Counted from the first letter of the stretch, positions 25,046-33,745 are shown. The stretch: DNA of 64,000 bases from Anaerosporobacter mobilis DSM 15930 (GCF_900142955.1 NZ_FRCP01000024.1:25918-89917); one strand, 5' to 3'. Notes: generated from the sequence alone by a model not told the origin. A program made the numbers and translations.

Positions 25046-27607
25046 ATGATACAGATGATCATAGGTATTGTTGTAATAGTATGCATTATAGGAATTATAA
25101 GTTTTGTACTGTCGATTATTCGGGGGATATTGAAATTCTTATGGGATAATATAGGCGTTATAATTACCCTTATAGTTATAGGCGGAGTCTTTATGTATTT
25201 TAAGCAGGCTGAACAGCCGCTTGCATTTTTGGGTAATAGCGTAAATAATATAAAAAATGGGATTTGGTCATTTGTATATGAGAATACAATTTTTAATGGT
25301 ATATGGATACATCTTCTTATTATGCTTTGTACATGGATTATTGTCTCCTTGGTATTCTCTATATTCACTGGAAATAGTAGTAGAATGTTAATTACAAGTG
25401 CTTGTTCCATTGTTGCATTAGTAACTGCTTTAGCATTGCGAACAGATGAGTTTGGAACCTTTGGCTTGTTTTTAGAAATGATCTTATCTGTGAGTATATT
25501 ACGGATATATTGTATTAATATAAGAAAAAAGATTGGTTTGGTTGATGAAATAGAAGAAGTACTTTTACATATAGAGAAAGATACTTTACAGGTTGCAGTC
25601 TTAACGATAGTTAGTGTTTCTCAATTCGTTATTAAGAATGCCAACTCCTTTTTTAATACCCATATTCCATATTTCTGGGTGACAGAAGTTATAATTCTAT
25701 ATATTCTTATTAAAGAATTAAAATGGTACTATCATACGTTCAGGGGATATTGGTTTTTGAAAAAATATATGAAGAAAGCACAACTTTTTCATTATGAAGA
25801 TTTTAGCAAAAGTGAACAACTTGATTATCTTAATAATCAAGAAGAGTACATTACATCCGTCATTAATTTATTAATTAGAAAGAAATGTATGTACTTATTA
25901 CCTATGGGGAATAGATTATATATGAATCGAAGTTTATATAGATATTTTGAAAAATCTATAACGCTTAATAAAACTTCAAAAGAAATAGCAGATAGGATGA
26001 ATATAGATTTAAAACAATATTCATTTGATGATATTTATAAACTAATGTTTTATATGGTTAAAGGATTTGAAATGGATTTTAAGGAAAATAAAGATGTAAA
26101 AGCGAAAAAGATTGCACAAGGTGATGTTAGTACAGTTGAATTCTCTAATATGAGATATTCTATTGAAAAACATCCTGTTTTATTAGAAGATGAAGAAATT
26201 AGAGAGAAATATATTGCCGCTTTAAACTATCTTGTAAGGAATAATAACATAAATAATGAATTATGGGATGTGAAACTTGCTGAGTTTTGTAAAGTATTTG
26301 CTGTACCACCAACAATTGCTTATGAAGGAAAAGAAGCTGTTGAATTTTTTTCTAAGGTTATCAAGAAAAGGGAGGGATTGTTGAAAATAGTAAAAAAAGA
26401 CTATAGCTACTTATTACTATTGGAATCAGTTTATTTTGAAAACTTGCTTAGCAATAATCCACTTTCATATCAAAAAATTGAAGATAACTTTGAAACATTA
26501 CGAATTAAGAGGATACATCGAGATTTTATCTATAAATACATAAAGCATATGTATTTAGAAGGAGAAATTGACAAGGCGGAATGTCTATTAGAAAACACAA
26601 TTGAGTTTAATAGTACAATTAAGTTTAATTGTAGAGAAGTTCTTGAATATGTCCACTATAATGTCATGAATGATGAGAGATATGTAATTTTACCGCAGTA
26701 TCATGTGGCAGTTTGTGCAACTATGAGTGCTGGTAAATCAACATTTATTAATGCATTACTTGGTATGGATTTTATACCAGCTAAGAATGAGGCATGTACG
26801 GCAAAAGTAACGACTATTAGAAATAATGATAACATTAATAAATTAATTGGTTATTATGTTAGAAAGGATGGTAGTAAAGTATATTCCAATTCTATTGATG
26901 GCAGTGTGTTAGAAAAGTGGAATGGGGATGCTGATGTGGAAGAAACGATTTTAGAGGGTAATATGGAAGAAATTAGTTGTGATAAGGGGATATTAGTAAT
27001 GCATGATACTCCGGGAACGAATAATTCTGCAGATACAAGCCATCATGATAAAACAATAGAGTTCTTAAAGAGTAATGATTCTAATCTTATTATCTACCTT
27101 ATAAATGCAGAATATATCTCAGCAAAGGATTCTGAAATATTATTGAAGGAAATTCAAGAAATTCATAAGAATCGAAAGACACAGTTTGTTTTTGCTTTAA
27201 ATAAAATAGATTGTTTTGATGACGGTGGAGATGAATCTTTAATTGACATTATGCAACGATTAAAAGAACAATTAGTTGATTATGGTTTTGTTAATCCAAG
27301 CATATTCCCAATGTCAGCAAATGCAGCAAGATTGTTCAAGCTTGTTATTAAGGGAAAAGAATTATCCAGAAGAGAAAAAAGAAATCTTAGGAATTTGTTT
27401 GAATATTTTTCTTCAATGAATGCTATGGATGCGATTCTTAATGTTAATACTTCTATGTTAAAAAAGGTGTTAGAAAGCAAGGAAATTAAAAATGATCGAG
27501 TGATTACTATTGATGACGATGAATACTCCTATGCACAAATAATAAAAGCATTGCATAATACTGGTGTACCAGCCTTAGAAGCATGGTTATCACAATGTAT
27601 TGATTGA
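25046..27607 (+). CDS. Membrane-spanning dynamin-like GTPase
   Basis: 853 residues from the ATG at 25046 (TTGAGGTGAG upstream); a GTG at 25037 is less likely. The first 240 residues hold about six or seven hydrophobic segments, then a helical domain of about 300 residues. The GTPase domain is at the C-terminus: G1 MSAGKST at 560-566, NEACTAKV, G3 DTPG at 654-657 and G4 NKID at 719-722. The NEACTA motif and spacing match the first dynamin (17537), so the GTPases are related, but the order of domains is reversed. This architecture, N-terminal membrane domain plus C-terminal dynamin GTPase, is unusual. It is the last gene of the operon. Confidence 0.85.
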   Translation: MIQMIIGIVVIVCIIGIISFVLSIIRGILKFLWDNIGVIITLIVIGGVFMYFKQAEQPLAFLGNSVNNIKNGIWSFVYENTIFNGIWIHLLIMLCTWIIVSLVFSIFTGNSSRMLITSACSIVALVTALALRTDEFGTFGLFLEMILSVSILRIYCINIRKKIGLVDEIEEVLLHIEKDTLQVAVLTIVSVSQFVIKNANSFFNTHIPYFWVTEVIILYILIKELKWYYHTFRGYWFLKKYMKKAQLFHYEDFSKSEQLDYLNNQEEYITSVINLLIRKKCMYLLPMGNRLYMNRSLYRYFEKSITLNKTSKEIADRMNIDLKQYSFDDIYKLMFYMVKGFEMDFKENKDVKAKKIAQGDVSTVEFSNMRYSIEKHPVLLEDEEIREKYIAALNYLVRNNNINNELWDVKLAEFCKVFAVPPTIAYEGKEAVEFFSKVIKKREGLLKIVKKDYSYLLLLESVYFENLLSNNPLSYQKIEDNFETLRIKRIHRDFIYKYIKHMYLEGEIDKAECLLENTIEFNSTIKFNCREVLEYVHYNVMNDERYVILPQYHVAVCATMSAGKSTFINALLGMDFIPAKNEACTAKVTTIRNNDNINKLIGYYVRKDGSKVYSNSIDGSVLEKWNGDADVEETILEGNMEEISCDKGILVMHDTPGTNNSADTSHHDKTIEFLKSNDSNLIIYLINAEYISAKDSEILLKEIQEIHKNRKTQFVFALNKIDCFDDGGDESLIDIMQRLKEQLVDYGFVNPSIFPMSANAARLFKLVIKGKELSRREKRNLRNLFEYFSSMNAMDAILNVNTSMLKKVLESKEIKNDRVITIDDDEYSYAQIIKALHNTGVPALEAWLSQCID

Positions 27608-27670
27608 ATGTAATAATCGTTTGGTGAATGAATACATGGTAATATAAAAGATTTTAGATAACTTTATCTT

Positions 27671-27729
27671 AATTCTGTGATAGTGAAGTTAATAAGGAAA
27701 GCAATTTGGTAATATGTCAATAACTTACG
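27671..27729 (+). repeat. Cassette-end repeat B, copy 1
   Basis: About 60 bases (AATTCTGTGATAG...CAATAACT) recur at 35,862-35,920 with roughly nine in ten bases the same. This copy sits directly before the attachment-site copy at 27,734, at the right end of the first cassette. Confidence 0.7.
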
Positions 27730-27733
27730 TTAT

Positions 27734-27778
27734 GGTGAACTGTATCATAAGTAGGGGGAGGGGTTACTGATTTTGGAA
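27734..27778 (+). repeat. rlmH-end repeat, SCC-like attachment site copy 2
   Basis: GGTGAACTGTATCATAAGTAG re-encodes GELYHK and a stop, then GGTTACTG and TTTTGGAAA as after rlmH. It marks the boundary between the 25-kb cassette and the DUF262 cassette. Confidence 0.7.
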
Positions 27779-27799
27779 ATGTATCAATGGCAGATTAAT

Positions 27800-28040
27800 G
27801 AGAAAGTAAAAGGTGCAAGTTCCTGTGATACAACAATAATGATTAGGATTGAATCGAGAGATTCAATCTTTTTTGGTTTGTGCACCTTAAGCGTGGAGGT
27901 CTCACAGCGGTTTCATTAGCCGAGTAACAACAACTGTGAGAAGTTAGCCGAACCCATAGTAGTGAAGAAGCTTCTGTAATGGAAGTGGATATCTAATAAG
28001 CAATCACAGAGGTATTCGGCATTTGTCGGGTGCCTTTTTG
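27800..28040 (+). ncRNA. Structured RNA candidate, possibly an IS605-type right end / omega-RNA relic
   Basis: In 27,779-28,128 there is no gene but several strong pairings: GATTGAATC-GAGA-GATTCAATC with six T residues (27847-27874), GGTGCA near 27,813 against TGCACC near 27,881, and CTCACAG (27900-27906) against CTGTGAG (27932-27938) enclosing GCGGTTTCATTAGCCGAG. Downstream come AGTTAGCCGAACCC and GAAGCTTCTGTAATGGAAGTGG, which remind me, from memory, of the conserved ends of IS200/IS605 elements that specify TnpB guide RNA. No tnpB is present. It could also be an unrelated leader RNA for the DUF262 gene. Confidence 0.35.
27847..27874 (+). terminator. Strong rho-independent terminator
   Basis: A 9-base-pair stem GATTGAATC/GATTCAATC with a GAGA loop and a run of six T residues. 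It lies just inside the second cassette and insulates it from transcription coming from the dynamin operon. Confidence 0.75.
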
Positions 28041-28128
28041 ACTGGAAAAAACACTTGTAATGTAGTAGTATATATTTGTATGGATGTTACAGATTTGTAA
28101 AAAAAAACAAGGAATTGAGGTGTTACAT

Positions 28129-30708
28129 ATGGCAAGTGAACTACAACCATTGTCGTTATTATTTCAGAATAGATTATTTCGTATTCCGGATTATCAGAGA
28201 GGCTATGCCTGGCAGCAATCACAGCTGGCAGATTTTTGGGATGATTTAATAAACCTACAAGAAGGAAGATATCATTATACAGGACTGCTCTCGTTAAAAC
28301 CACTTAAGCAAAACGAGGTAGATAGTTGGGGAACGGATATCTGGTTGGTGAAGAAAGGGTTTAAACCTTGCCACATTGTTGACGGTCAACAAAGATTGAC
28401 AACATTTATTATTCTTTTGAATGAAATAGTGGAGTTTGTTCGTTCATTGGAAGAAAATAAAGGTAAAACAGATGAGAGTATTATACTTGGTGATGATACC
28501 CTGGCAGAAGTTGTTACAAAATATATCTGTAAACATAGACCTTCAAATAACCAGATTATAACTTACTTATTTGGCTATGAAGTCGACAATCCAAGTGCGG
28601 AATATCTCCGTCATAAGATTTTTAATGAACCATGTTCAGGAAGCATACATGAAACCTACTATACAAAAAATCTTAAATTTGCAAAAGTATTTTTTAGAGA
28701 AAATCTTGAAGCATTATATGTGGAAGAACATATGGAAGGCATTAATAAGTTGTATCTAAAACTTACCTTAAGTCTGATGTTCAATATTCATGAAATCGAT
28801 GATGATTACGATGTATTTATAGCATTTGAGACGATGAACAACCGTGGAAAAAAACTAACAAATCTGGAACTGTTGAAAAACAGACTCATTTATTTAACTA
28901 CTCTTTATTCGGAAACAAAATTTGATGAATTAGATAAAGCTAATTTAAGAGGACAGATAAATGATGCGTGGAAAGAGGTTTATTATCAGTTGGGAAGAAA
29001 CGAGAATGTTCCTCTATCGGATGATGATTTTTTGAGAGCACATTGGATCAGTTACTTTTCGTATTCTCGTAAAAAAGGTGACGATTACATTCAATTTTTG
29101 TTAAATAAGTTTTCTGCGAAAAACATTTTTGAAAAGAAAACAGTAGCAGTTGAACAGATTAATCAGTCTTTAGATACTAGTATCGATTACAGTTTAGATG
29201 ATGAAAATGAACTGGATTCTTCTGAACCAGAAGTAATGGAAGTATTAAAATTGGAACCGAATGAGATATCAGAGTATGTTAATAGTTTAAAGGATATGGC
29301 TAAATACTGGTATGACACATTCTTTCCAAGTCAAAGTGAAAATCTAAATGCCGAAGAGAAACTGTGGGTGGATAGATTGAACAGGGTTGGTATTGGGCAT
29401 TTTAGACCACTTGTAATGGTAATTATTAGTCGTAGGGATCTTGAAGCAGAAAAGAGAATAGAAATTTTCAAAGAAATCGAGAGATTTATATTTATTTGTT
29501 TCCGACTTGGTTATCTGAATGCAACATACAAGAGTAGTGAATACTATCGTGCTGCACGTAGCATTTATCTGAGACAGATGAATATTGATGATTTGATTGA
29601 GGACATCACAGTATCTACCAACATTAATATTGAATATGCTCTGCAAAATTTTGTGACAAAGATAGAAAAACATTTTGATGATATGGGTGGTTTTTATTAT
29701 TGGAATTCCATCAAGTATTTTCTATTTGAATATGAGTTGCAATTGGCCAAGAAGAATAACTTGGACAAGGTGAGTTGGGGAATGTTTACAAAAACAGAAA
29801 AGGATAAAATTACAATTGAACATATCCTTCCACAGACTCCTACTAAGTATTATTGGAGGAATCAGTTTAGACAGTTTGATGATGATGAGATAGCAACTCT
29901 TTCATGCGCCTTAGGTAACCTTTTACCATTATCACAAAGTATTAATTCTTCACTGCAGAATGATAGTTTTTATGATAAAAAAACATCTAAGGCTGAAGGA
30001 AGAAGAGGATATGAGAATGGATCTCATTCAGAGATAGAGGTATCAAAGGAAACAGATTGGACAGCAGAACGGATTTATAATCGTAGCAAAAAGCTGTTAG
30101 AGTTTATGGAGAACAGGTGGCAGTTTAGTTTTACTAAAGAGCAGATGGAGGATTTAATTTATGTTTCTTTTGCAGTTGATGGAAGAGTAATCCCTGCTGA
30201 ATTGCCTGAGCCAGTATCTGGTGCTAGTTTAGATGAAGAATCAACTTTAAGTGATTCGGCTTCATATTCTGGAGAAGGACTGGGAACACAGCAGCAGATG
30301 TTCTGGTCAAAATTTGTAGAGTACTGCATACAAGAAGGACGTGGAGAAGATATAGCATTGAGAAAACCACTTGCACAGAATTGGTATGACATTTCTGTTA
30401 GTGATGCAGATTTCCATTTGTCATTTACAATTACGAGAGGAAAGTATCTTTCATTGGTTATCTATGCTTATAACCATGAAGCATTTACGAGGCTTGAAAG
30501 TAAGAAAGCAACTATAGAGGAAGTGTTTGGTAACAAGTTAGATTGGTACTCAAGTAAGAAAGATAGTGTTGCAAAGAGAATTATATATAAATATGAATGT
30601 GAGATATTTAATCCAAAGAAGCAAACTGAAATTTTTTCTTGGATGATAGATAAATATGATGAACTTTGTTATGCGCTTACGGTGGCGGGAGAACTAGACG
30701 AAGTTTAG
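28129..30708 (+). CDS. GmrSD-like restriction protein (DUF262, DUF1524, DUF4268)
   Basis: 859 residues from the ATG at 28129 (TTGAGGTGTTAC upstream). The N-terminal DUF262 domain shows RIPDYQRGYAW at about 18-28 and DGQQRLTT at 85-92, the NTP-binding ParB-like fold of GmrS. The DUF1524 HNH nuclease has IEHILPQT with His565, then LGNLLPLSQSINSSLQN. A third domain near 760-850 (WYDISVSDADFHLSFTITRG) fits DUF4268, a PD-(D/E)XK-like domain. GmrSD enzymes are type IV systems that cut modified (for example glucosylated hydroxymethylcytosine) phage DNA. It is the only gene of its cassette. Confidence 0.9.
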   Translation: MASELQPLSLLFQNRLFRIPDYQRGYAWQQSQLADFWDDLINLQEGRYHYTGLLSLKPLKQNEVDSWGTDIWLVKKGFKPCHIVDGQQRLTTFIILLNEIVEFVRSLEENKGKTDESIILGDDTLAEVVTKYICKHRPSNNQIITYLFGYEVDNPSAEYLRHKIFNEPCSGSIHETYYTKNLKFAKVFFRENLEALYVEEHMEGINKLYLKLTLSLMFNIHEIDDDYDVFIAFETMNNRGKKLTNLELLKNRLIYLTTLYSETKFDELDKANLRGQINDAWKEVYYQLGRNENVPLSDDDFLRAHWISYFSYSRKKGDDYIQFLLNKFSAKNIFEKKTVAVEQINQSLDTSIDYSLDDENELDSSEPEVMEVLKLEPNEISEYVNSLKDMAKYWYDTFFPSQSENLNAEEKLWVDRLNRVGIGHFRPLVMVIISRRDLEAEKRIEIFKEIERFIFICFRLGYLNATYKSSEYYRAARSIYLRQMNIDDLIEDITVSTNINIEYALQNFVTKIEKHFDDMGGFYYWNSIKYFLFEYELQLAKKNNLDKVSWGMFTKTEKDKITIEHILPQTPTKYYWRNQFRQFDDDEIATLSCALGNLLPLSQSINSSLQNDSFYDKKTSKAEGRRGYENGSHSEIEVSKETDWTAERIYNRSKKLLEFMENRWQFSFTKEQMEDLIYVSFAVDGRVIPAELPEPVSGASLDEESTLSDSASYSGEGLGTQQQMFWSKFVEYCIQEGRGEDIALRKPLAQNWYDISVSDADFHLSFTITRGKYLSLVIYAYNHEAFTRLESKKATIEEVFGNKLDWYSSKKDSVAKRIIYKYECEIFNPKKQTEIFSWMIDKYDELCYALTVAGELDEV

Positions 30709-30770
30709 GGTGTACCGTCAATTAAGTGTAGAGAATTATAATAGTAAAGAGGTAAATAATAAAGTAAAAA

Positions 30771-30835
30771 ACAGTAAAACTCTCCGTCATTTATGATACG
30801 GTGAACCTTATCATAAATAAGGAGAGATTTACAGT
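30771..30835 (+). repeat. Palindromic rlmH-end repeat, SCC-like attachment site copy 3
   Basis: Two facing copies of the rlmH-end sequence. The right half GGTGAACCTTATCATAAATAA encodes GEPYHK-stop. The left half, read on the minus strand, gives ACCGTATCATAAATGACG and GAGAGTTTTACTGT, closer to the rlmH end itself than the right half is. The arms (30771-30798 and 30809-30835) pair over about 27 bases with few mismatches. Confidence 0.75.
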
Positions 30836-30883
30836 TATAGTAAGTAAAAAGTGAAGTAATTGGAAGAAGTGATTGATAATGAG

Positions 30884-30920
30884 CCGATATATCTTGAGTA
30901 TTGAGATATATTGGTTTTTT
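30884..30920 (+). terminator. Rho-independent terminator
   Basis: CCGATATATCT (30884-30894) pairs with AGATATATTGG (30904-30914) and is followed by six T residues. It lies after attachment copy 3 and ends the transcript of the DUF262 gene. Confidence 0.7.
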
Positions 30921-30962
30921 AGTTGAATTAATAGAGTCTAGTGCAAAAATGGAGTTATAGCA

Positions 30963-30991
30963 TATGATACGGCTATATCATTAATAAACGG
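30963..30991 (+). repeat. Degenerate attachment-like site
   Basis: TATGATACGG and then TATATCATTAATAA keep the two facing halves of copy 3 with a shorter centre. It could be a decayed cassette end. Confidence 0.35.
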
Positions 30992-31076
30992 ATAGAAAGG
31001 TAAAAATTAAGACACATCACAGGCAGTGCAAAATCTGCTAAGTCAGAATGAGTTGTGGAACTTATCTTTGAAATAT

Positions 31077-31102
31077 GGTTATATAAATAAGGAGAGAACT
31101 TA
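31077..31102 (+). repeat. Degenerate attachment-like site
   Basis: TTATATAAATAAGGAGAGA differs from the right half of copy 3 by one base over 19. It precedes the XRE regulator cassette and may mark its left end. Confidence 0.35.
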
Positions 31103-31274
31103 GGGGAAACCTACTTGGGTTATAACAATGCTCAGTCTATGGAAAGGTTCTTCGTTAAATCGAAAGATTTTCTTCTGTTTTCTCTTGCGTAAGGTTATAA
31201 TAAAAAGGACTAAGCAACAGCGAGTTGCTTGAATTGTGTAGAAATAAATATATAATTGGAGATGAGGCAAGGGA

Positions 31275-31748
31275 ATGCAGACAAAAGATGTTATTGTTCG
31301 ATTGAGAACGGAGAGAGGAATGACACAGGATGAGCTTGCTCAAAAAGTCTTTGTTACTAGACAAGCTGTTTCTCGTTGGGAATTAGGTGAGACCGTTCCA
31401 AATGTTGAGACACTGAAGCTTTTATCAGTTTTATTTAATGTATCAATCAATACCTTGTTGGGTTCGCCTAAGAGACTCGTTTGTCAATGTTGTGGCATGC
31501 CACTCGACGAGTTGTCATTTAGTAGAGATAAAGAAGGAATTGTTGATGAGAACTATTGTAAGTGGTGCTATAAAGATGGTGAATACATTTATACCAATCT
31601 TACAGAGCTAATTGATTTTTTAGTTGAGCATAGAACCAATACTGGAGTGTCACCAGAGGAAGATCGTGTTTTTCTAGAATCGCAGCTTCCAAAGCTTAAT
31701 TATTGGAAGAATAAGAGAAAACTGACTAGTACAAATGTTGAAAACTGA
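31275..31748 (+). CDS. XRE-family regulator with C-terminal zinc ribbon
   Basis: 157 residues. A helix-turn-helix domain (about 5-62: MTQDELAQKVFVTRQAVSRWE) is followed by a treble CxxC region, CQCCGMPL and YCKWCYKDG, at about 71-98, the putative zinc-ribbon domain common in Firmicutes regulators, and a short helical tail. It is likely a repressor or activator sensing metal or a partner. It opens a cassette with two further genes of unknown role. The start has GATGAGGCAAGGGA upstream. Confidence 0.88.
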   Translation: MQTKDVIVRLRTERGMTQDELAQKVFVTRQAVSRWELGETVPNVETLKLLSVLFNVSINTLLGSPKRLVCQCCGMPLDELSFSRDKEGIVDENYCKWCYKDGEYIYTNLTELIDFLVEHRTNTGVSPEEDRVFLESQLPKLNYWKNKRKLTSTNVEN

Positions 31749-31880
31749 GGGGTTTAGGGAGAAGATACGCTTTAATATTCTAAAAATAAAAATCTATAAC
31801 GTCTATATCTAACAATAGAAAAAAGTTAAAGAAGCAACATGTATGTTTGCGAATATTTGCTGTGAGGAAAAGGTAGCGGA

Positions 31881-32969
31881 ATGGAGATTGCTATGAATAA
31901 AACATGGTTGATGGAAGTAGCAGATAACCCGATTAAGCATAATCTTGGTATGAAGAAGGATGATTTCGATCTTCTGCTTGAGAATGAGGAAGTATTAAGC
32001 TGGTTTTCACGTTTAGAAGAACGAGCAAGAAATCACCATATCGGTGATGTTCATGGAAGTCATGATTATAGAATGGAGAATATACTAGGTAAATGTTCTA
32101 TATTAGGGTTATCAAAGAAAGATGAGCCATTTGCAAAGTGTATGTCATTTATCATGGATTTTTTGGAGCAACAGGTTCAACAAGAGCCATGCGATGAATT
32201 GAATTATGCGAAGCTATATCACTATCGAGATTACGAGAAGGTACTATGCTGTTATCTGCCGTTTATTGGATACCATGAGGAACCTGTGGTTCAATACATA
32301 GTAAAACAAAGGATCAAAATTATTTACAATTTTACAAAAGAGAAACGCTATGATATCTATGATACAGAGTCGATATTTCCAGGGGTAAAAAAAGAGTGGC
32401 GGCCATATATTATTAGGCAATCACTGTATGCGGATGGTAACATTGCACTTCCTGATATGCATGACGTTATACTGTTTGCTGGAATGTACACATATCTTTC
32501 GAAAACAGAGAAGGATAAAGTAGAGAGTATAATTGAGTGGTTTTTTGGTGTGGGATATCAGAATATTATCAAACGTTATGGGTATTTTTATGTTCCTAAT
32601 GATCGATACAATGCGAAAGCAATTATATTCAAACCTTATTTGGTGGATTTGCAACACATGGACGTCAATAGTATCGATAAAGGTGATTTCACATCATTGG
32701 TGTTCCAGGTATTAATGCTAGCACATTTTCGAACAGCAAGAGAATCTTTATGGTTTCAACTCGCAATGGATTATCTAGACACGTTTCGATGTGAGAATGG
32801 CCATTATATATTTCCTACCTATTTGATTACTGAAAAGCAGGATTGTTATGTAATCAAGGGTGGTCATATGAATGTTGGTGAAAATAAGAAGAAGAAACTG
32901 TATCGTGAGATTGTCTCAACTTATTGGATGGAGAAAATAGATCAAGTGATTCAGGAAAGGGGGATGTAG
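31881..32969 (+). CDS. Helical protein of unknown function (alpha-toroid-like)
   Basis: About 362 residues. The ATG at 31881 has GAGGAAAAGG upstream; a second ATG four codons later also has GGAG. The sequence is helical with regular short repeats and conserved HGSHDYR near 54-60, resembling the alpha/alpha-toroid layout of prenyltransferase-like proteins, but no catalytic motif is clear. I do not recognise the family. It sits between the XRE regulator and a cysteine-rich protein, perhaps as a small metabolic or resistance module. Confidence 0.7.
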   Translation: MEIAMNKTWLMEVADNPIKHNLGMKKDDFDLLLENEEVLSWFSRLEERARNHHIGDVHGSHDYRMENILGKCSILGLSKKDEPFAKCMSFIMDFLEQQVQQEPCDELNYAKLYHYRDYEKVLCCYLPFIGYHEEPVVQYIVKQRIKIIYNFTKEKRYDIYDTESIFPGVKKEWRPYIIRQSLYADGNIALPDMHDVILFAGMYTYLSKTEKDKVESIIEWFFGVGYQNIIKRYGYFYVPNDRYNAKAIIFKPYLVDLQHMDVNSIDKGDFTSLVFQVLMLAHFRTARESLWFQLAMDYLDTFRCENGHYIFPTYLITEKQDCYVIKGGHMNVGENKKKKLYREIVSTYWMEKIDQVIQERGM

Positions 32970-33026
32970 TAGAGCATAGACGTTAAGAGTTTATGATGTT
33001 ATTTCATAATACTACTACAAAATGTA

Positions 33027-33569
33027 ATGGCGAAGAATAGTAATGCAAACTCAATCCGCCTGGTGGAGAGTTTGAAAAAGAATGTATCTGAGAAAGTTGC
33101 GAAGGAGTTCGAGGATCAATATCCTTTATCTGCAAGTGCAAATATTCAAAAGAAATATGAATGGGCGAACAATGCTTGTATATTCTTAGAAGAACATTGT
33201 GATTCGGATACGATACGAAAAATAAGAGAAGGTTGTAAATGCAATGATGGAAAATCTATTGCCAATAAAATGAAAAAATATCTTAAGAATGCAGATAGTA
33301 TTGAGGCATTTGTTCTAGCCTTTAGTCAAAATGAAACATTTGCAGCACTTGAGTATATTGCTGAGAATAAGATACATTTTTGTTATCCTGAATGTTATTG
33401 TTCATGTGTAAAACATGTGCCAAAGGAACTATCAAAAACTTGGTGTTATTGTACGGTGGGGAATGCCAAAGGAGTTTTTGAAGAATTGTTTGAGAAGCAA
33501 GTTAAGATTACATTACTTGAAAGTATTAAGAGTGGTGCAAGTCGATGTGTAATGGAAGTTGAATGGTAA
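33027..33569 (+). CDS. Cysteine-rich DUF6144-like protein
   Basis: 180 residues. Clusters CKCNDG (near 72), CYPECYCSCVKH (near 119-130) and TWCYCTVG (near 138-145) then GNAKGVFEELFEKQVKITLLES and a closing RCVMEVEW strand. This pattern fits DUF6144, proteins with a V4R-like tail that may bind a metal or small ligand. Assignment is from memory. The ATG has a poor ribosome site, so expression may be weak or coupled to the gene upstream. Function unknown. Confidence 0.7.
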   Translation: MAKNSNANSIRLVESLKKNVSEKVAKEFEDQYPLSASANIQKKYEWANNACIFLEEHCDSDTIRKIREGCKCNDGKSIANKMKKYLKNADSIEAFVLAFSQNETFAALEYIAENKIHFCYPECYCSCVKHVPKELSKTWCYCTVGNAKGVFEELFEKQVKITLLESIKSGASRCVMEVEW

Positions 33570-33580
33570 AAAGATTTTAT

Positions 33581-33627
33581 GAGACAAGTTTTTCTGTTTA
33601 AAGCTTAGAAACGTGTCTCTTTTTTTA
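33581..33627 (+). terminator. Rho-independent terminator
   Basis: GAGACA (33581-33586) pairs with TGTCTC (33614-33619), extended inward by GTTTCT-like pairing, and eight T residues follow. It ends the XRE cassette transcript. Confidence 0.7.
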
Positions 33628-33676
33628 TATAAGCTTGTTTTAGGAGCTTTTACCTAGATTTATCATTTACTAAATG

Positions 33677-33745
33677 AAAACTCCACTTTAATCTGATGCA
33701 GTGAACCGTACCATAAATAGGGGTGAGTTTTACTGAAATTGGATA
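33677..33745 (+). repeat. rlmH-end repeat, SCC-like attachment site copy 4
   Basis: GTGAACCGTACCATAAATAG re-encodes SEPYHK-stop, followed by GAGTTTTACTG and TTGGA exactly as after rlmH. The left side (AAAACTCCACTTTA) forms an imperfect facing arm. This is the closest downstream match to the rlmH 3' end. Confidence 0.75.

Larger units (their letters stand above)
30709..31274. other. Gene-free junction region between cassettes
   Basis: 566 bases without a credible gene. It holds attachment-site copy 3 (30771-30835), a terminator (30884-30920), two degenerate attachment-like sites (30963-30991 and 31077-31102) and the leader of the XRE regulator, including a small stem AAGCAAC/GTTGCTT near 31,212-31,230. 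Confidence 0.6.
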
